From contig JAGBFJ010000096.1 of NCBI GenBank assembly GCA_017936545.1, forward strand, positions 1-37,572: a stretch of DNA of 37,572 bases, given 5' to 3'. The notes beneath the pieces are model-generated. The model was not told the origin of the DNA and ran no database searches. It was given only the letters and a program-made list of their open reading frames with translations. The stretch comes from Sutterella sp. GTDB lineage: Bacteria > Pseudomonadota > Gammaproteobacteria > Burkholderiales > Burkholderiaceae_F. Position numbers and translations under genes: made by a program. Numbering within the stretch: position 1 is the stretch's first letter; each line of letters opens with the position of its first letter. Below, in pieces: positions 25,595-32,715 of this stretch.

Positions 25595-25682
25595 ATCCTG
25601 TCAGTCGCCAATCCTCCTCTCCCTGTTATCCTGTCGCAGGGAGAGGAGCCGAGGGACAAGGTCCCCGCTACGACTGACGGAT
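25595..25682 (+). repeat. Palindromic element folding as a three-way junction
   Basis: An outer stem ATCC-t-GTCAGTCG (25595-25607) pairs with CGACTGACGGAT (25671-25682) with one bulged T. Inside are a perfect 12-bp hairpin, CTCCTCTCCCTG (25614-25625) with CAGGGAGAGGAG (25637-25648), and a small hairpin GGGAC/GTCCC (25653-25665). The octamer ATCCTGTC occurs twice (25595 with one interrupting strand context, and 25628). It starts 12 bases after the autotransporter stop. It may be a REP/MITE-like intergenic repeat or a stabilising 3' RNA structure. Confidence 0.7.
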
Positions 25683-25705
25683 AAGACATCTGAGAACGAA
25701 AACTG

Positions 25706-25740
25706 ATCCCGACTGTTCTTCGGAGCCGTCGGGATTTTTT
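25706..25740 (+). terminator. Terminator of the autotransporter gene
   Basis: ATCCCGAC (25706-25713) pairs with GTCGGGAT (25728-25735), followed by a run of T. Confidence 0.85.
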
Positions 25741-25756
25741 GTGGCTAGAGGAAAGA

Positions 25757-25790
25757 AAACTGCCGGAAACACTGAATTTCCGGCAGTTTT
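25757..25790. terminator. Bidirectional terminator between autotransporter and rRNA methyltransferase
   Basis: AAAACTGCCGGAAA and TTTCCGGCAGTTTT form a stem around about seven bases, with A-runs and T-runs on both sides. It serves the minus-strand operon ending at 25803 and is a second stop for the autotransporter transcript. Confidence 0.85.
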
Positions 25791-25802
25791 TATTATGTCG
25801 AC

Positions 25803-27152
25803 TTATCTGATGAATCGCCCGACGGTTTCAACATGAAGCGCGCCGGGGAAGAGATCCACGGGCACCAGCTTTTCCAGCGTCCATCCGAGCCTGATGAACC
25901 GTGCGGCATCCCGGGCAAAGGTCTTCGGATTGCAGGAGACGTAGACGAAGCGTTTCAGAGGAAGACCGCTGAGCATGGCGGGGACGGTTTCATCGAGCCC
26001 TTTGAAGGCCGGATCGAGGATCGCCGTATCGGGGCGCAGACCGTCGGCAATCAGCCCGGGAAGCACGTCCTCGACGGCGCCGGCATAAAAGTCGGCATTG
26101 GGGATGCCGTTCGCTTCGGCATTTTTCTTGGCGCGTTCAATCGAAGCGCCGATGATGTCGACGCCGATTGCCCTGGCCGCTCTGCGGGCGCCGAGCAGCG
26201 TCATCGTGCCGACACCGCAGTAGAGGTCGAGAAAGACCTCGTCGGAAGAGGGCGCCGCCCATTCGAGCGCCTTGTCGTAAAGTTTCTTGGTCTGCGGAGT
26301 GTTGACCTGCAGGAAGGTTTCCGGCCGGACGGAGAACTGCAGGCCGCCGATGTCCGTCGCAATGCTGTCGCTGCCGGCAATGAGACGGATTTCCCGGCCG
26401 AGCACGGCGTTCCCCTGAGACGGGTGAATGCTGACGGAAAAACTCGTGACTGAAAGAGCGGCAAGCGCATCAACAATGCGCTTGGCAGCGGACAGCACGT
26501 CCTCGCCGGCTTCGCGCACGGTGAGCGTCACCAGCCGTTCGTCGCCGCCGCGTCCTTCGCGCAGAAGGAGCGTGCGCACGTCGCCCGTGCCGTTGGCTTC
26601 GTCATAAGGCGTGAGCGATGACCCATTGAGCGAAGAGGCGACAAGATTCGTAGCCTCATGCATCCAGCCGTGCACCTGCGGGCAGAATGCCGCTTCGGGA
26701 ACGACGCGGTGCGTGCCTGCGGCATACATGCCGAAATGCCAGCCGGCGGCATCGCAAAGCGGATAGAGAACGGCCTTGTTGCGAAAGCCGGTCAGAGCGT
26801 CGTCGGCGCCGATGATGGCGTCTGGCTCGGGAGCATCGACGCCGGCTTCGGCGAGCGCATCGGTCAGGAGCGCCGTCTTGACGGCTTTCTGACCTTCGTA
26901 GGAGAGCTTCCCGAGCGGGCAGCCGCCGCAGCCTGCAGACAGAGCCGGGCAGATCTCGGAAGAGCGCCAGCGGCTTTCTCTGACTTCAATGACGCGGGCG
27001 ACAGCGGAGCGCGCGCCTTTGGGAGGGGGGGTAATGTCGGCGAGCACCGTGTCGCCCGGCAGAGCGCCCGGCACGAAGACACGCATGCCGTTCAGTTCGG
27101 CAATGCCGGCGCCCGTCGGTGCGGCGCCGGTGACGGTAATGAGTTCGCTCAT
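25803..27152 (-). CDS. 23S rRNA (uracil-C5)-methyltransferase, RlmD/TrmA family
   Basis: This 449-residue enzyme has an N-terminal TRAM-like RNA-binding domain (about residues 1-60) and the Fe-S cluster cysteines Cys68, Cys75, Cys78 and Cys157 (CPALSAGCGGCP and FCPQ). A SAM-binding domain follows with LDLYCGVGTMTLLGA. The catalytic Cys is in VSCNPKTFARD near the C-terminus. It methylates uracil-C5 in 23S rRNA. RlmD (position 1939) is the likeliest assignment in proteobacteria, with RlmCD as the alternative. The motif usually DPPRxG or DPARxG reads DPAFKG here. It is the last gene of a tightly packed minus-strand operon, 15 bases after the ferredoxin-fusion gene. Confidence 0.88.
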   Translation of the reverse strand: MSELITVTGAAPTGAGIAELNGMRVFVPGALPGDTVLADITPPPKGARSAVARVIEVRESRWRSSEICPALSAGCGGCPLGKLSYEGQKAVKTALLTDALAEAGVDAPEPDAIIGADDALTGFRNKAVLYPLCDAAGWHFGMYAAGTHRVVPEAAFCPQVHGWMHEATNLVASSLNGSSLTPYDEANGTGDVRTLLLREGRGGDERLVTLTVREAGEDVLSAAKRIVDALAALSVTSFSVSIHPSQGNAVLGREIRLIAGSDSIATDIGGLQFSVRPETFLQVNTPQTKKLYDKALEWAAPSSDEVFLDLYCGVGTMTLLGARRAARAIGVDIIGASIERAKKNAEANGIPNADFYAGAVEDVLPGLIADGLRPDTAILDPAFKGLDETVPAMLSGLPLKRFVYVSCNPKTFARDAARFIRLGWTLEKLVPVDLFPGALHVETVGRFIR

Positions 27153-27167
27153 GGAACCAACCCCATG

Positions 27168-27959
27168 TCAGAGAAACACGACGGGCGGCTTGTGCTCGGG
27201 ATTCTTTTCGTGAATCGAGGCCATGAGTTCGGCGATGCGGGCCTCGACGGGCGCCGGATAGTGGCGGGCATTGTCGGGGCAGGCGGCTGTGCAGGCGCGG
27301 CAGCCGATGCATTGATCGGGCTCGCGGACGGTCATGGTGGTCGGGTCGATGATGTCCATCGGACAGACCTCGACGCAGCGGCCGCAGTGACGGCAGATTT
27401 CGTCGGGCTGAGGCACGGCGGGCATACGGCCGTAGGGACGGTACTCGCCCTCGCCTGGCAGCTCGACGCAGAGGGCATCTTCGTCAGCGGACGCAACTTT
27501 TTCAAGCACGCGGCGCGCGAAGGCTTCAATGCCGGGGCGGTCCTCGTCGTTCGGACGTCCGGGGCAGATGAGTCTGCTCTGGTTGTGTTCGGTGACGAAT
27601 GCGGCGGCGGCCGGGACGGTGAATCCGAGAGCGCGCAGACGGTCGGCGGCTTCGCGAAGCGCGTCTTCATAGGCGCGGTTTCCGTAGGCGGCGACGGGCA
27701 CGGCCAGCGCGCCGTTTCCGCTCCAGCAATCGAGCGTCTGCAGGGGCAGCGGCAGACGGCCGAAATACACGGGGAAGGCCGTGAAGACCAGATCGCCCGG
27801 ACCGAATTCACGGGGTTCCTCGCGGTCCCACTTGTCGGTCACGTCGATTTCATCAATCGGAAGACCCGAGGCGCGAAGACCGCCGGCAAGCATGCGAGCG
27901 ACGCGGCGGGCGTGGCCCGTCGGGGAGAAGTAGAGAAGAAAAAGACGGCGGATCTGCAT
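27168..27959 (-). CDS. EFR1-like flavodoxin-ferredoxin fusion protein
   Basis: This 263-residue cytoplasmic protein has an N-terminal flavodoxin-like domain (FLLYFSPTGHARRVARML, an FMN-phosphate loop, then FTAFPVYFGRLPLP). Its C-terminal domain carries two complete [4Fe-4S] motifs, CRHCGRCVEVCP and CIGCRACTAACP. The combination is the EFR1 family of ferrodoxins, electron carriers of unknown partner common in anaerobic gut bacteria. It sits between a small membrane protein gene (nine bases) and the rRNA methyltransferase (15 bases). The methyltransferase needs an Fe-S cluster, but no direct link is shown. The start has no obvious ribosome binding site. Confidence 0.87.
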   Translation of the reverse strand: MQIRRLFLLYFSPTGHARRVARMLAGGLRASGLPIDEIDVTDKWDREEPREFGPGDLVFTAFPVYFGRLPLPLQTLDCWSGNGALAVPVAAYGNRAYEDALREAADRLRALGFTVPAAAAFVTEHNQSRLICPGRPNDEDRPGIEAFARRVLEKVASADEDALCVELPGEGEYRPYGRMPAVPQPDEICRHCGRCVEVCPMDIIDPTTMTVREPDQCIGCRACTAACPDNARHYPAPVEARIAELMASIHEKNPEHKPPVVFL

Positions 27960-27968
27960 GATGGGGAA

Positions 27969-28349
27969 TCAGAGGAAGCAAAGAAGCAATGCGCCAATGA
28001 TAGCGGGGAGGGCCGGAAGCGCGGCGAAGAGAAAGCCGGAGAAGGCGCCCTTCATGAATGCGCGGCCTTCGACCGTGTCGGGAAAGATCGTGCTTCTGAC
28101 GGAGATGAGAACGGCGATGAGACCGATCAGGTAGAGGGCAGTGACGGCGCCGCAGGCGGCGCCGGTCGAAAGAAGAAGCCGGAGCGAGGTAAAGCCTTCG
28201 CCCGACAGCAGAGGCCAGACGAAGGCTGCGCAGAGAAAGACCAGCGCGGTACCGATCCAGAGGCTGCGGTGCGCGACGAGCTCGCGGCCGAGAACCGTCA
28301 GAAAGAGTTCGCGGCCGCGCTGCCGGGCGCGTTCAAGAGAAGGAATCAT
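27969..28349 (-). CDS. Small membrane protein of the NSS-EFR1 operon, function unknown
   Basis: I do not recognise this 126-residue protein. It has an amphipathic, Arg-rich N-terminus (residues 1-28) and about three hydrophobic segments (about 30-48, 56-84 and 104-126). The segment between the last two contains STIFPDTVEGRAFMKG. ATG at 28349 shares one base with the stop of the upstream NSS gene (TGATG), so it is probably translated by coupling; a TTG one codon earlier is possible. Its placement directly after a sodium symporter suggests an accessory role in transport, like the small subunits found with some NSS and SSS carriers. That is inference only. Confidence 0.7.
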   Translation of the reverse strand: MIPSLERARQRGRELFLTVLGRELVAHRSLWIGTALVFLCAAFVWPLLSGEGFTSLRLLLSTGAACGAVTALYLIGLIAVLISVRSTIFPDTVEGRAFMKGAFSGFLFAALPALPAIIGALLLCFL

Positions 28350-29683
28350 CAAAGACTTCCGAGAGCGACCGTAACAACAAAAAGCGGGCTGACGAGACCG
28401 ATCATAATGCGGATGAAGGTCAGTCTGCCGCTGCTGAGGGCTCGGGAAGTGAGAAGTTCGCGTTTCGTGGCCGGCCAGGCTATCCAGGCGGCGGCAATTG
28501 CGATGCCGAAGGTCGAAAGCGGCATGCCGACGTTGCTCGTCATGTAGTCGAGCAGGTCGAAGATGGTCTTGCCGAAGAGCTTGACGTCGCTCCAGGCGCC
28601 GAAGGAGAGCGTCGAGGCGAGACCGACGAGCGCGCAGCCGGCGAGCGTCACTGCGATGGCCTTCGGGCGGCTGGTATGGAACTGACGGGTCAGAAGCGCC
28701 GTGCAGGCTTCAAGCATCGAGACGGACGACGTGAGCGCCGCGACGACGAGGCAGAGATAGAAGAAGACGGCAAAGAGCTGGCCGAAGGGCATCTGCGAGA
28801 AGATGGCGGGCATCGTCACGAAGGTGAGACCGGGACCGGCCGTCGGATCGAGACCGAAGGCGAAGACGGCGGGAAGAACCATCAGACCGCCGAGAACGGA
28901 CGACATGATGGCGAGGACCGAGATCCAGCCGACGGCGCCCGGCAGGTCGGCCTTCGGACTCAGATAGGAGCCGTAGGTGATCATGGTGCCGGCGCCGAGC
29001 GAGAGCGAGAAGAAGCAGAAGCCCATGGCGTTGAAGAGCGCCGAGGCGTTGAAGTCTTCCCAACGGGGCGCAAAGAGGTATTCGACGCCCTTGATGCCGC
29101 CCGGCAGCGTCACGCCGCGAACGATCAGAACGAGCATCAGAATGAAGAGCGCGGGCATCAGCACCTTGGCGACGCGTTCGATGCCGGCTTCAATGCCGCG
29201 CACGACGACGAGCGCGGTGATGCCGAGGAAGACGAGCAGATAGAGGTAGCTTCTGAAGCCGTCCGAGACGAATTCGCCGAAGTGCGAGCCGAGCAGTGCC
29301 GGATCGCTGATGAGGCCGCGCCCGACGACGGCGTCGGCGGCGTACTTGATGCACCAGCCGCCCACGCAGGAGTAGAAGGACAGAATCAGGAAGACGGTAA
29401 AGACGCCGATGCCGCCGAAAAAGCCCCAGCCGCGGCCGCAGACGCGGGTGAGACTTTCCATCGGACCGCTGCGGCCGGCTCGGCCCATCGCGAATTCCGC
29501 GATGAGAAGCGAAATGCCGACCGTGACGGTGAAGAAGATGTACGGAAGCAGAAAGACGGAGCCGCCGTTGGTGCCCGCCATATAGGGGAACTTCCAGATG
29601 GCGCCGAGACCGACGGCCGAGCCGGCACTGGCGAGAATGAAGCCGAGGCGGGAGCCCCAGCCGGAACTGACGTTTTCAGACAT
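28349..29683 (-). CDS. NSS-family sodium-dependent amino acid transporter, copy 1
   Basis: This 444-residue carrier is of the neurotransmitter:sodium symporter (SNF/TnaT/MhsT) family, with about eleven or twelve membrane segments. The first helix reads SRLGFILASAGSAVGLGAIWKFPYMAG. Relative to LeuT, Asn27 is Ala and Arg30 is Lys. The sixth helix keeps CFFSLSLGAGTMITYGSYLSP, and LDYMTSNVG in a later helix retains the gate Asp. It would take up hydrophobic or aromatic amino acids with Na+. ATG at 29683 is preferred over GTG at 29692. It lies 27 bases after copy 2 and overlaps the small membrane protein gene by one base. Confidence 0.92.
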   Translation of the reverse strand: MSENVSSGWGSRLGFILASAGSAVGLGAIWKFPYMAGTNGGSVFLLPYIFFTVTVGISLLIAEFAMGRAGRSGPMESLTRVCGRGWGFFGGIGVFTVFLILSFYSCVGGWCIKYAADAVVGRGLISDPALLGSHFGEFVSDGFRSYLYLLVFLGITALVVVRGIEAGIERVAKVLMPALFILMLVLIVRGVTLPGGIKGVEYLFAPRWEDFNASALFNAMGFCFFSLSLGAGTMITYGSYLSPKADLPGAVGWISVLAIMSSVLGGLMVLPAVFAFGLDPTAGPGLTFVTMPAIFSQMPFGQLFAVFFYLCLVVAALTSSVSMLEACTALLTRQFHTSRPKAIAVTLAGCALVGLASTLSFGAWSDVKLFGKTIFDLLDYMTSNVGMPLSTFGIAIAAAWIAWPATKRELLTSRALSSGRLTFIRIMIGLVSPLFVVTVALGSL

Positions 29684-29710
29684 GGGAAACACGGATGAAA
29701 AGTGAGTGAA

Positions 29711-31048
29711 TCAGAAGGCGCCGAGCCCTTTGAGCATGACGACCAGAATGAGAATCGGAGCAAAAATGCCGGAGATGACGCGGTAGCCCGAGAGGAAGAG
29801 ACCCGAAACGGGCTTCACGAGCGTGAGCTGCGTGCGGGTCGCCGACCAGGCGAGCCACGCCGTCACGACCGCGATGCCGAGCACGCCGATCGGCATGCCG
29901 ATGTTGCTCGTCATATAGTCGAAGAAGTCGAAGAAGGTCTTCCCGAAGAGCGTTACGTCGGCAAGCGGTCCGAAGCTGAGCGCGCAGAGCGTGCCGAGCA
30001 CGGCGAGTACGGTCCCCGTCAGAGCGACGGCTGCGGGGCGCGAGAGCTTCCATTCGTCGGAGAGGTACTGAACCGACATTTCGAGAATCGAAATACTGGA
30101 AGTCAAAGCGGCGACGAAAAGGCAGACGTAGAAGGTCACGGCGAAGAAGTGGCCGAAGGGCAGCTGGGCGAAGACGGCGGGCATCGTCGCGAAGGTGAGG
30201 CCGGGACCGGCGTCGGGCGAGAGGCCGAAGGCGAAGACGGCCGGCATGATCATGAGGCCGCCGAGCACCGCGGACATGATCGCCAGAAAGACGATCCAGG
30301 AGACAGACGACGGCAGGTGAACGTCGCGGCTCAGATAGCTGCCGTAGTTCATCTGGGAGCCCGAACCGACGGAGAGCGAGAAGAACGCAAAGCCCATGGC
30401 GTTGAGAAGCGACTCGCCCGTGAAGGCGGACCAGTCGGGCTTGAAGAGGAATTCCACGCCCGCGAACGCGCCTGGCAGCATGAGGCCGCGCGCGATGAGG
30501 ATCAGCATCATGATGAAGAGCAGCGGCATCAGAATCTTGGCGACGCGCTCGATGCCCTTTTCCACGCCGAAGAACACCACGAAGGCCGTGGCGCCGAGGA
30601 AGGCGAGATGGGAGAGGACGGGAGCCGTGCCGGACGAGGCGAAGGACCCGAAGGCTTCGCGCATCTGCGCGGGATCGTTGATGATGCCGTTTCCGAGAAA
30701 GGCTTCGACCATGTAGTAGACGCACCATCCGCCGACGACGGAATAGAAGGCGAGGACGAAGAAGCCCGTCAGGACGGAAAGAAGGCCCATCCAGGCGACC
30801 TGGCGTCCGCCGAGCTGACGGAAGGCTGTGGCGGCGCCGGCGCGCACCGCGCGGCCCATGCACATTTCGCCGATCAGCAGGGTGAGGCCGATCGTGACGG
30901 TAAAGAAGATGTAGGGAATCAGAAAAATCGAGCCGCCGTTGGTTCCGGCCATATAGGGGAACTTCCAGATGGCGCCGAGACCGACGGCCGAGCCGGCGCT
31001 CGCCAGGATGAATCCGAGGCGAGAGCCCCAGGTTGAACGTTCTGTCAT
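29711..31048 (-). CDS. NSS-family sodium-dependent amino acid transporter, copy 2
   Basis: This 445-residue paralogue has the same fold and start pattern (TWGSRLGFILASAGSAVGLG then AIWKFPYMAG). Its unwound sixth helix reads FFSLSVGSGSQMNYGSYLS, which differs from copy 1 at substrate-proximal positions (Ser and Gln in place of Ala/Thr and Met) and suggests a different amino acid. The later helix has FDYMTSNIG. It is the first gene of the five-gene minus-strand operon running to 25803, since a terminator (31107-31145) separates it from copy 3. Confidence 0.92.
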   Translation of the reverse strand: MTERSTWGSRLGFILASAGSAVGLGAIWKFPYMAGTNGGSIFLIPYIFFTVTIGLTLLIGEMCMGRAVRAGAATAFRQLGGRQVAWMGLLSVLTGFFVLAFYSVVGGWCVYYMVEAFLGNGIINDPAQMREAFGSFASSGTAPVLSHLAFLGATAFVVFFGVEKGIERVAKILMPLLFIMMLILIARGLMLPGAFAGVEFLFKPDWSAFTGESLLNAMGFAFFSLSVGSGSQMNYGSYLSRDVHLPSSVSWIVFLAIMSAVLGGLMIMPAVFAFGLSPDAGPGLTFATMPAVFAQLPFGHFFAVTFYVCLFVAALTSSISILEMSVQYLSDEWKLSRPAAVALTGTVLAVLGTLCALSFGPLADVTLFGKTFFDFFDYMTSNIGMPIGVLGIAVVTAWLAWSATRTQLTLVKPVSGLFLSGYRVISGIFAPILILVVMLKGLGAF

Positions 31049-31106
31049 GGGTATTTACACGCCGGTCCGCTTCGGTGGCCGCGGCCGGACGTCTTATGAT
31101 TTTTTT

Positions 31107-31145
31107 GATAAAGAAATGCCCCGGATCCGAGAAGACCCGGGGCAT
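31107..31145 (-). terminator. Terminator of NSS copy 3
   Basis: On the minus strand ATGCCCCGG and CCGGGGCAT form a stem (31116-31145), followed by TTCTTTATC. It separates copy 3 from the copy 2 operon. Confidence 0.8.
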
Positions 31146-31201
31146 TGCCTATTGTATGTGAAAGCGGACGTCCAAGCAGCGTCCGACAGACGTTCTGCTG
31201 A

Positions 31202-32539
31202 TTAAATCAGACCAGAAATCAGCACAATGAGCACAAGGATGGGGGAGAACCCTATCATCATGAGACGCAGGAATTTCAGCTGCGCTTCGCTGATGCGGCT
31301 CGTCGAGAGAATTTCATTGCGAACGGCGGGCCAGCACTTGAAGCCTGCGAGGTAGAGAATCACGAGACCGCCGACGGGCAGCGAGATGTTGCTCGTGAAG
31401 AAGTCGAAGACGTCAAAGAAGGTCTTCGAGCCGAAGAACTTCACGTCGGAGAGGATGCCGAAGGAAAGGCAGGGCAGCGCACCGACGACGGCGAGCGCCA
31501 AGGTCGAGAGAATCGAGGCGGAGACGCGCGTGAAGCGGTGTTCGTCGACGAGGAAGGCGACCGTGATTTCGATCATCGAGACGGACGACGTGATGGCGGC
31601 CACGACGATGCAGAGATAGAAGAGGATCGCGAAGAACTGACCGAAGGGCAGCTGCGCGAAGACGGCCGGCATCGTGATGAAGGTGAGGCCGGGACCTGCC
31701 GTCGGGTCAAGACCGAAGGCGAAGACGCTCGGCATGATCATGAGGCCGCCGAGGAGCGAGGCGATCACGGCCAGAACCGAAATCCAGGCGCAGCCGTTGA
31801 TGAGGTTGTCCTTCGGATTGAGGTAGGAGCCGTAGGTGAGCATGCAGCCGCAGCCGACGCAGAGCGAGAAAAAGGTAAAACCCATGGCCTGCAGCAGCGC
31901 CGACCACGTGAAGGCTTCCGGATCGAACTTGAAGAGGAAGGCGAGGCCCGCTTCGGCACCCGGGAGCATGAGACCGCGCACGATGAGAACGATCATCATG
32001 AGGCAGAGGAGCGGCATCAGAATCTTCGACAGACGTTCGATGCCCTTCGTCACGTCAAGCGCGACGACCATGCCGTTGATAAGAAGGAAGAGCCACTGAA
32101 AGCCGAGCGCCTTCACCGGGTCGGAGACGAAGCTGCCGAAATGCTGGCCGAGCTGGCTCTGGTCGGCGATGAGACCGGAGCCCGTCAGAGATTCCGCGAA
32201 GTAGGCGAGCGTCCAGCCGCCGATGGCGGAATAGAAGCACAGCACCATGAAGCCGCAGAGCACGCCGAGGTAGCCGGCGGGAATCCAGACGGGCGCGAGA
32301 CGGCGGTAGGCTGTGACGATGCCGCCCTTGCCGATCTTGCCGAGCGCGATTTCGGCGATGAGAATGGCAAGACCCACCGTAAAGGTCATCAGGATGTAGG
32401 GAAAGAGGAAGGCGCTGCCGCCGTTCGTTCCGGCCATGTAGGGGAACTTCCAGATGGCGCCCAGACCGACCGCCGCACCGGCACTGGCAAGAATGAAGCC
32501 GATCCGGCTCGTCCACGTTTTACGTTGAGCTTCGGACAT
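31202..32539 (-). CDS. NSS-family sodium-dependent amino acid transporter, copy 3
   Basis: This 445-residue paralogue has its first helix as SRIGFILASAGAAVGLG then AIWKFPYMAG. The sixth helix is distinctive: FFSLCVGCGCMLTYGSYLN, with three cysteines around the unwound part that forms the substrate site in LeuT. The later helix is DFFTSNISLP. GGAG eight bases before ATG at 32539 fixes the start, and a GTG three codons upstream is less likely. It has its own terminator and is preceded by a 176-base gap, so it is probably a separate transcript. Confidence 0.92.
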   Translation of the reverse strand: MSEAQRKTWTSRIGFILASAGAAVGLGAIWKFPYMAGTNGGSAFLFPYILMTFTVGLAILIAEIALGKIGKGGIVTAYRRLAPVWIPAGYLGVLCGFMVLCFYSAIGGWTLAYFAESLTGSGLIADQSQLGQHFGSFVSDPVKALGFQWLFLLINGMVVALDVTKGIERLSKILMPLLCLMMIVLIVRGLMLPGAEAGLAFLFKFDPEAFTWSALLQAMGFTFFSLCVGCGCMLTYGSYLNPKDNLINGCAWISVLAVIASLLGGLMIMPSVFAFGLDPTAGPGLTFITMPAVFAQLPFGQFFAILFYLCIVVAAITSSVSMIEITVAFLVDEHRFTRVSASILSTLALAVVGALPCLSFGILSDVKFFGSKTFFDVFDFFTSNISLPVGGLVILYLAGFKCWPAVRNEILSTSRISEAQLKFLRLMMIGFSPILVLIVLISGLI

Positions 32540-32715
32540 GAATGACACTCCGTGACTGTTATGCGCCTGAGGCCGCCGCGCTGCGGCCCCGGCTTCTTAT
32601 CGGGAGAGACCGGTCCCGGGTCTCCGTCGGGTTGTCTGCAGGTGCCGGGCGAGAGCGCACCCGGAAAATCCGTGCATCCGAACGCCGCTGCAGAACGGCG
32701 CGCGGACCGAAGACG

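Noticed and set aside
26658-28547. A 629-codon plus-strand frame opposite the EFR1 and methyltransferase genes
   Set aside because: It is antisense to three coherent genes and shows no domain. The similar plus-strand frames opposite the NSS genes were rejected for the same reason.
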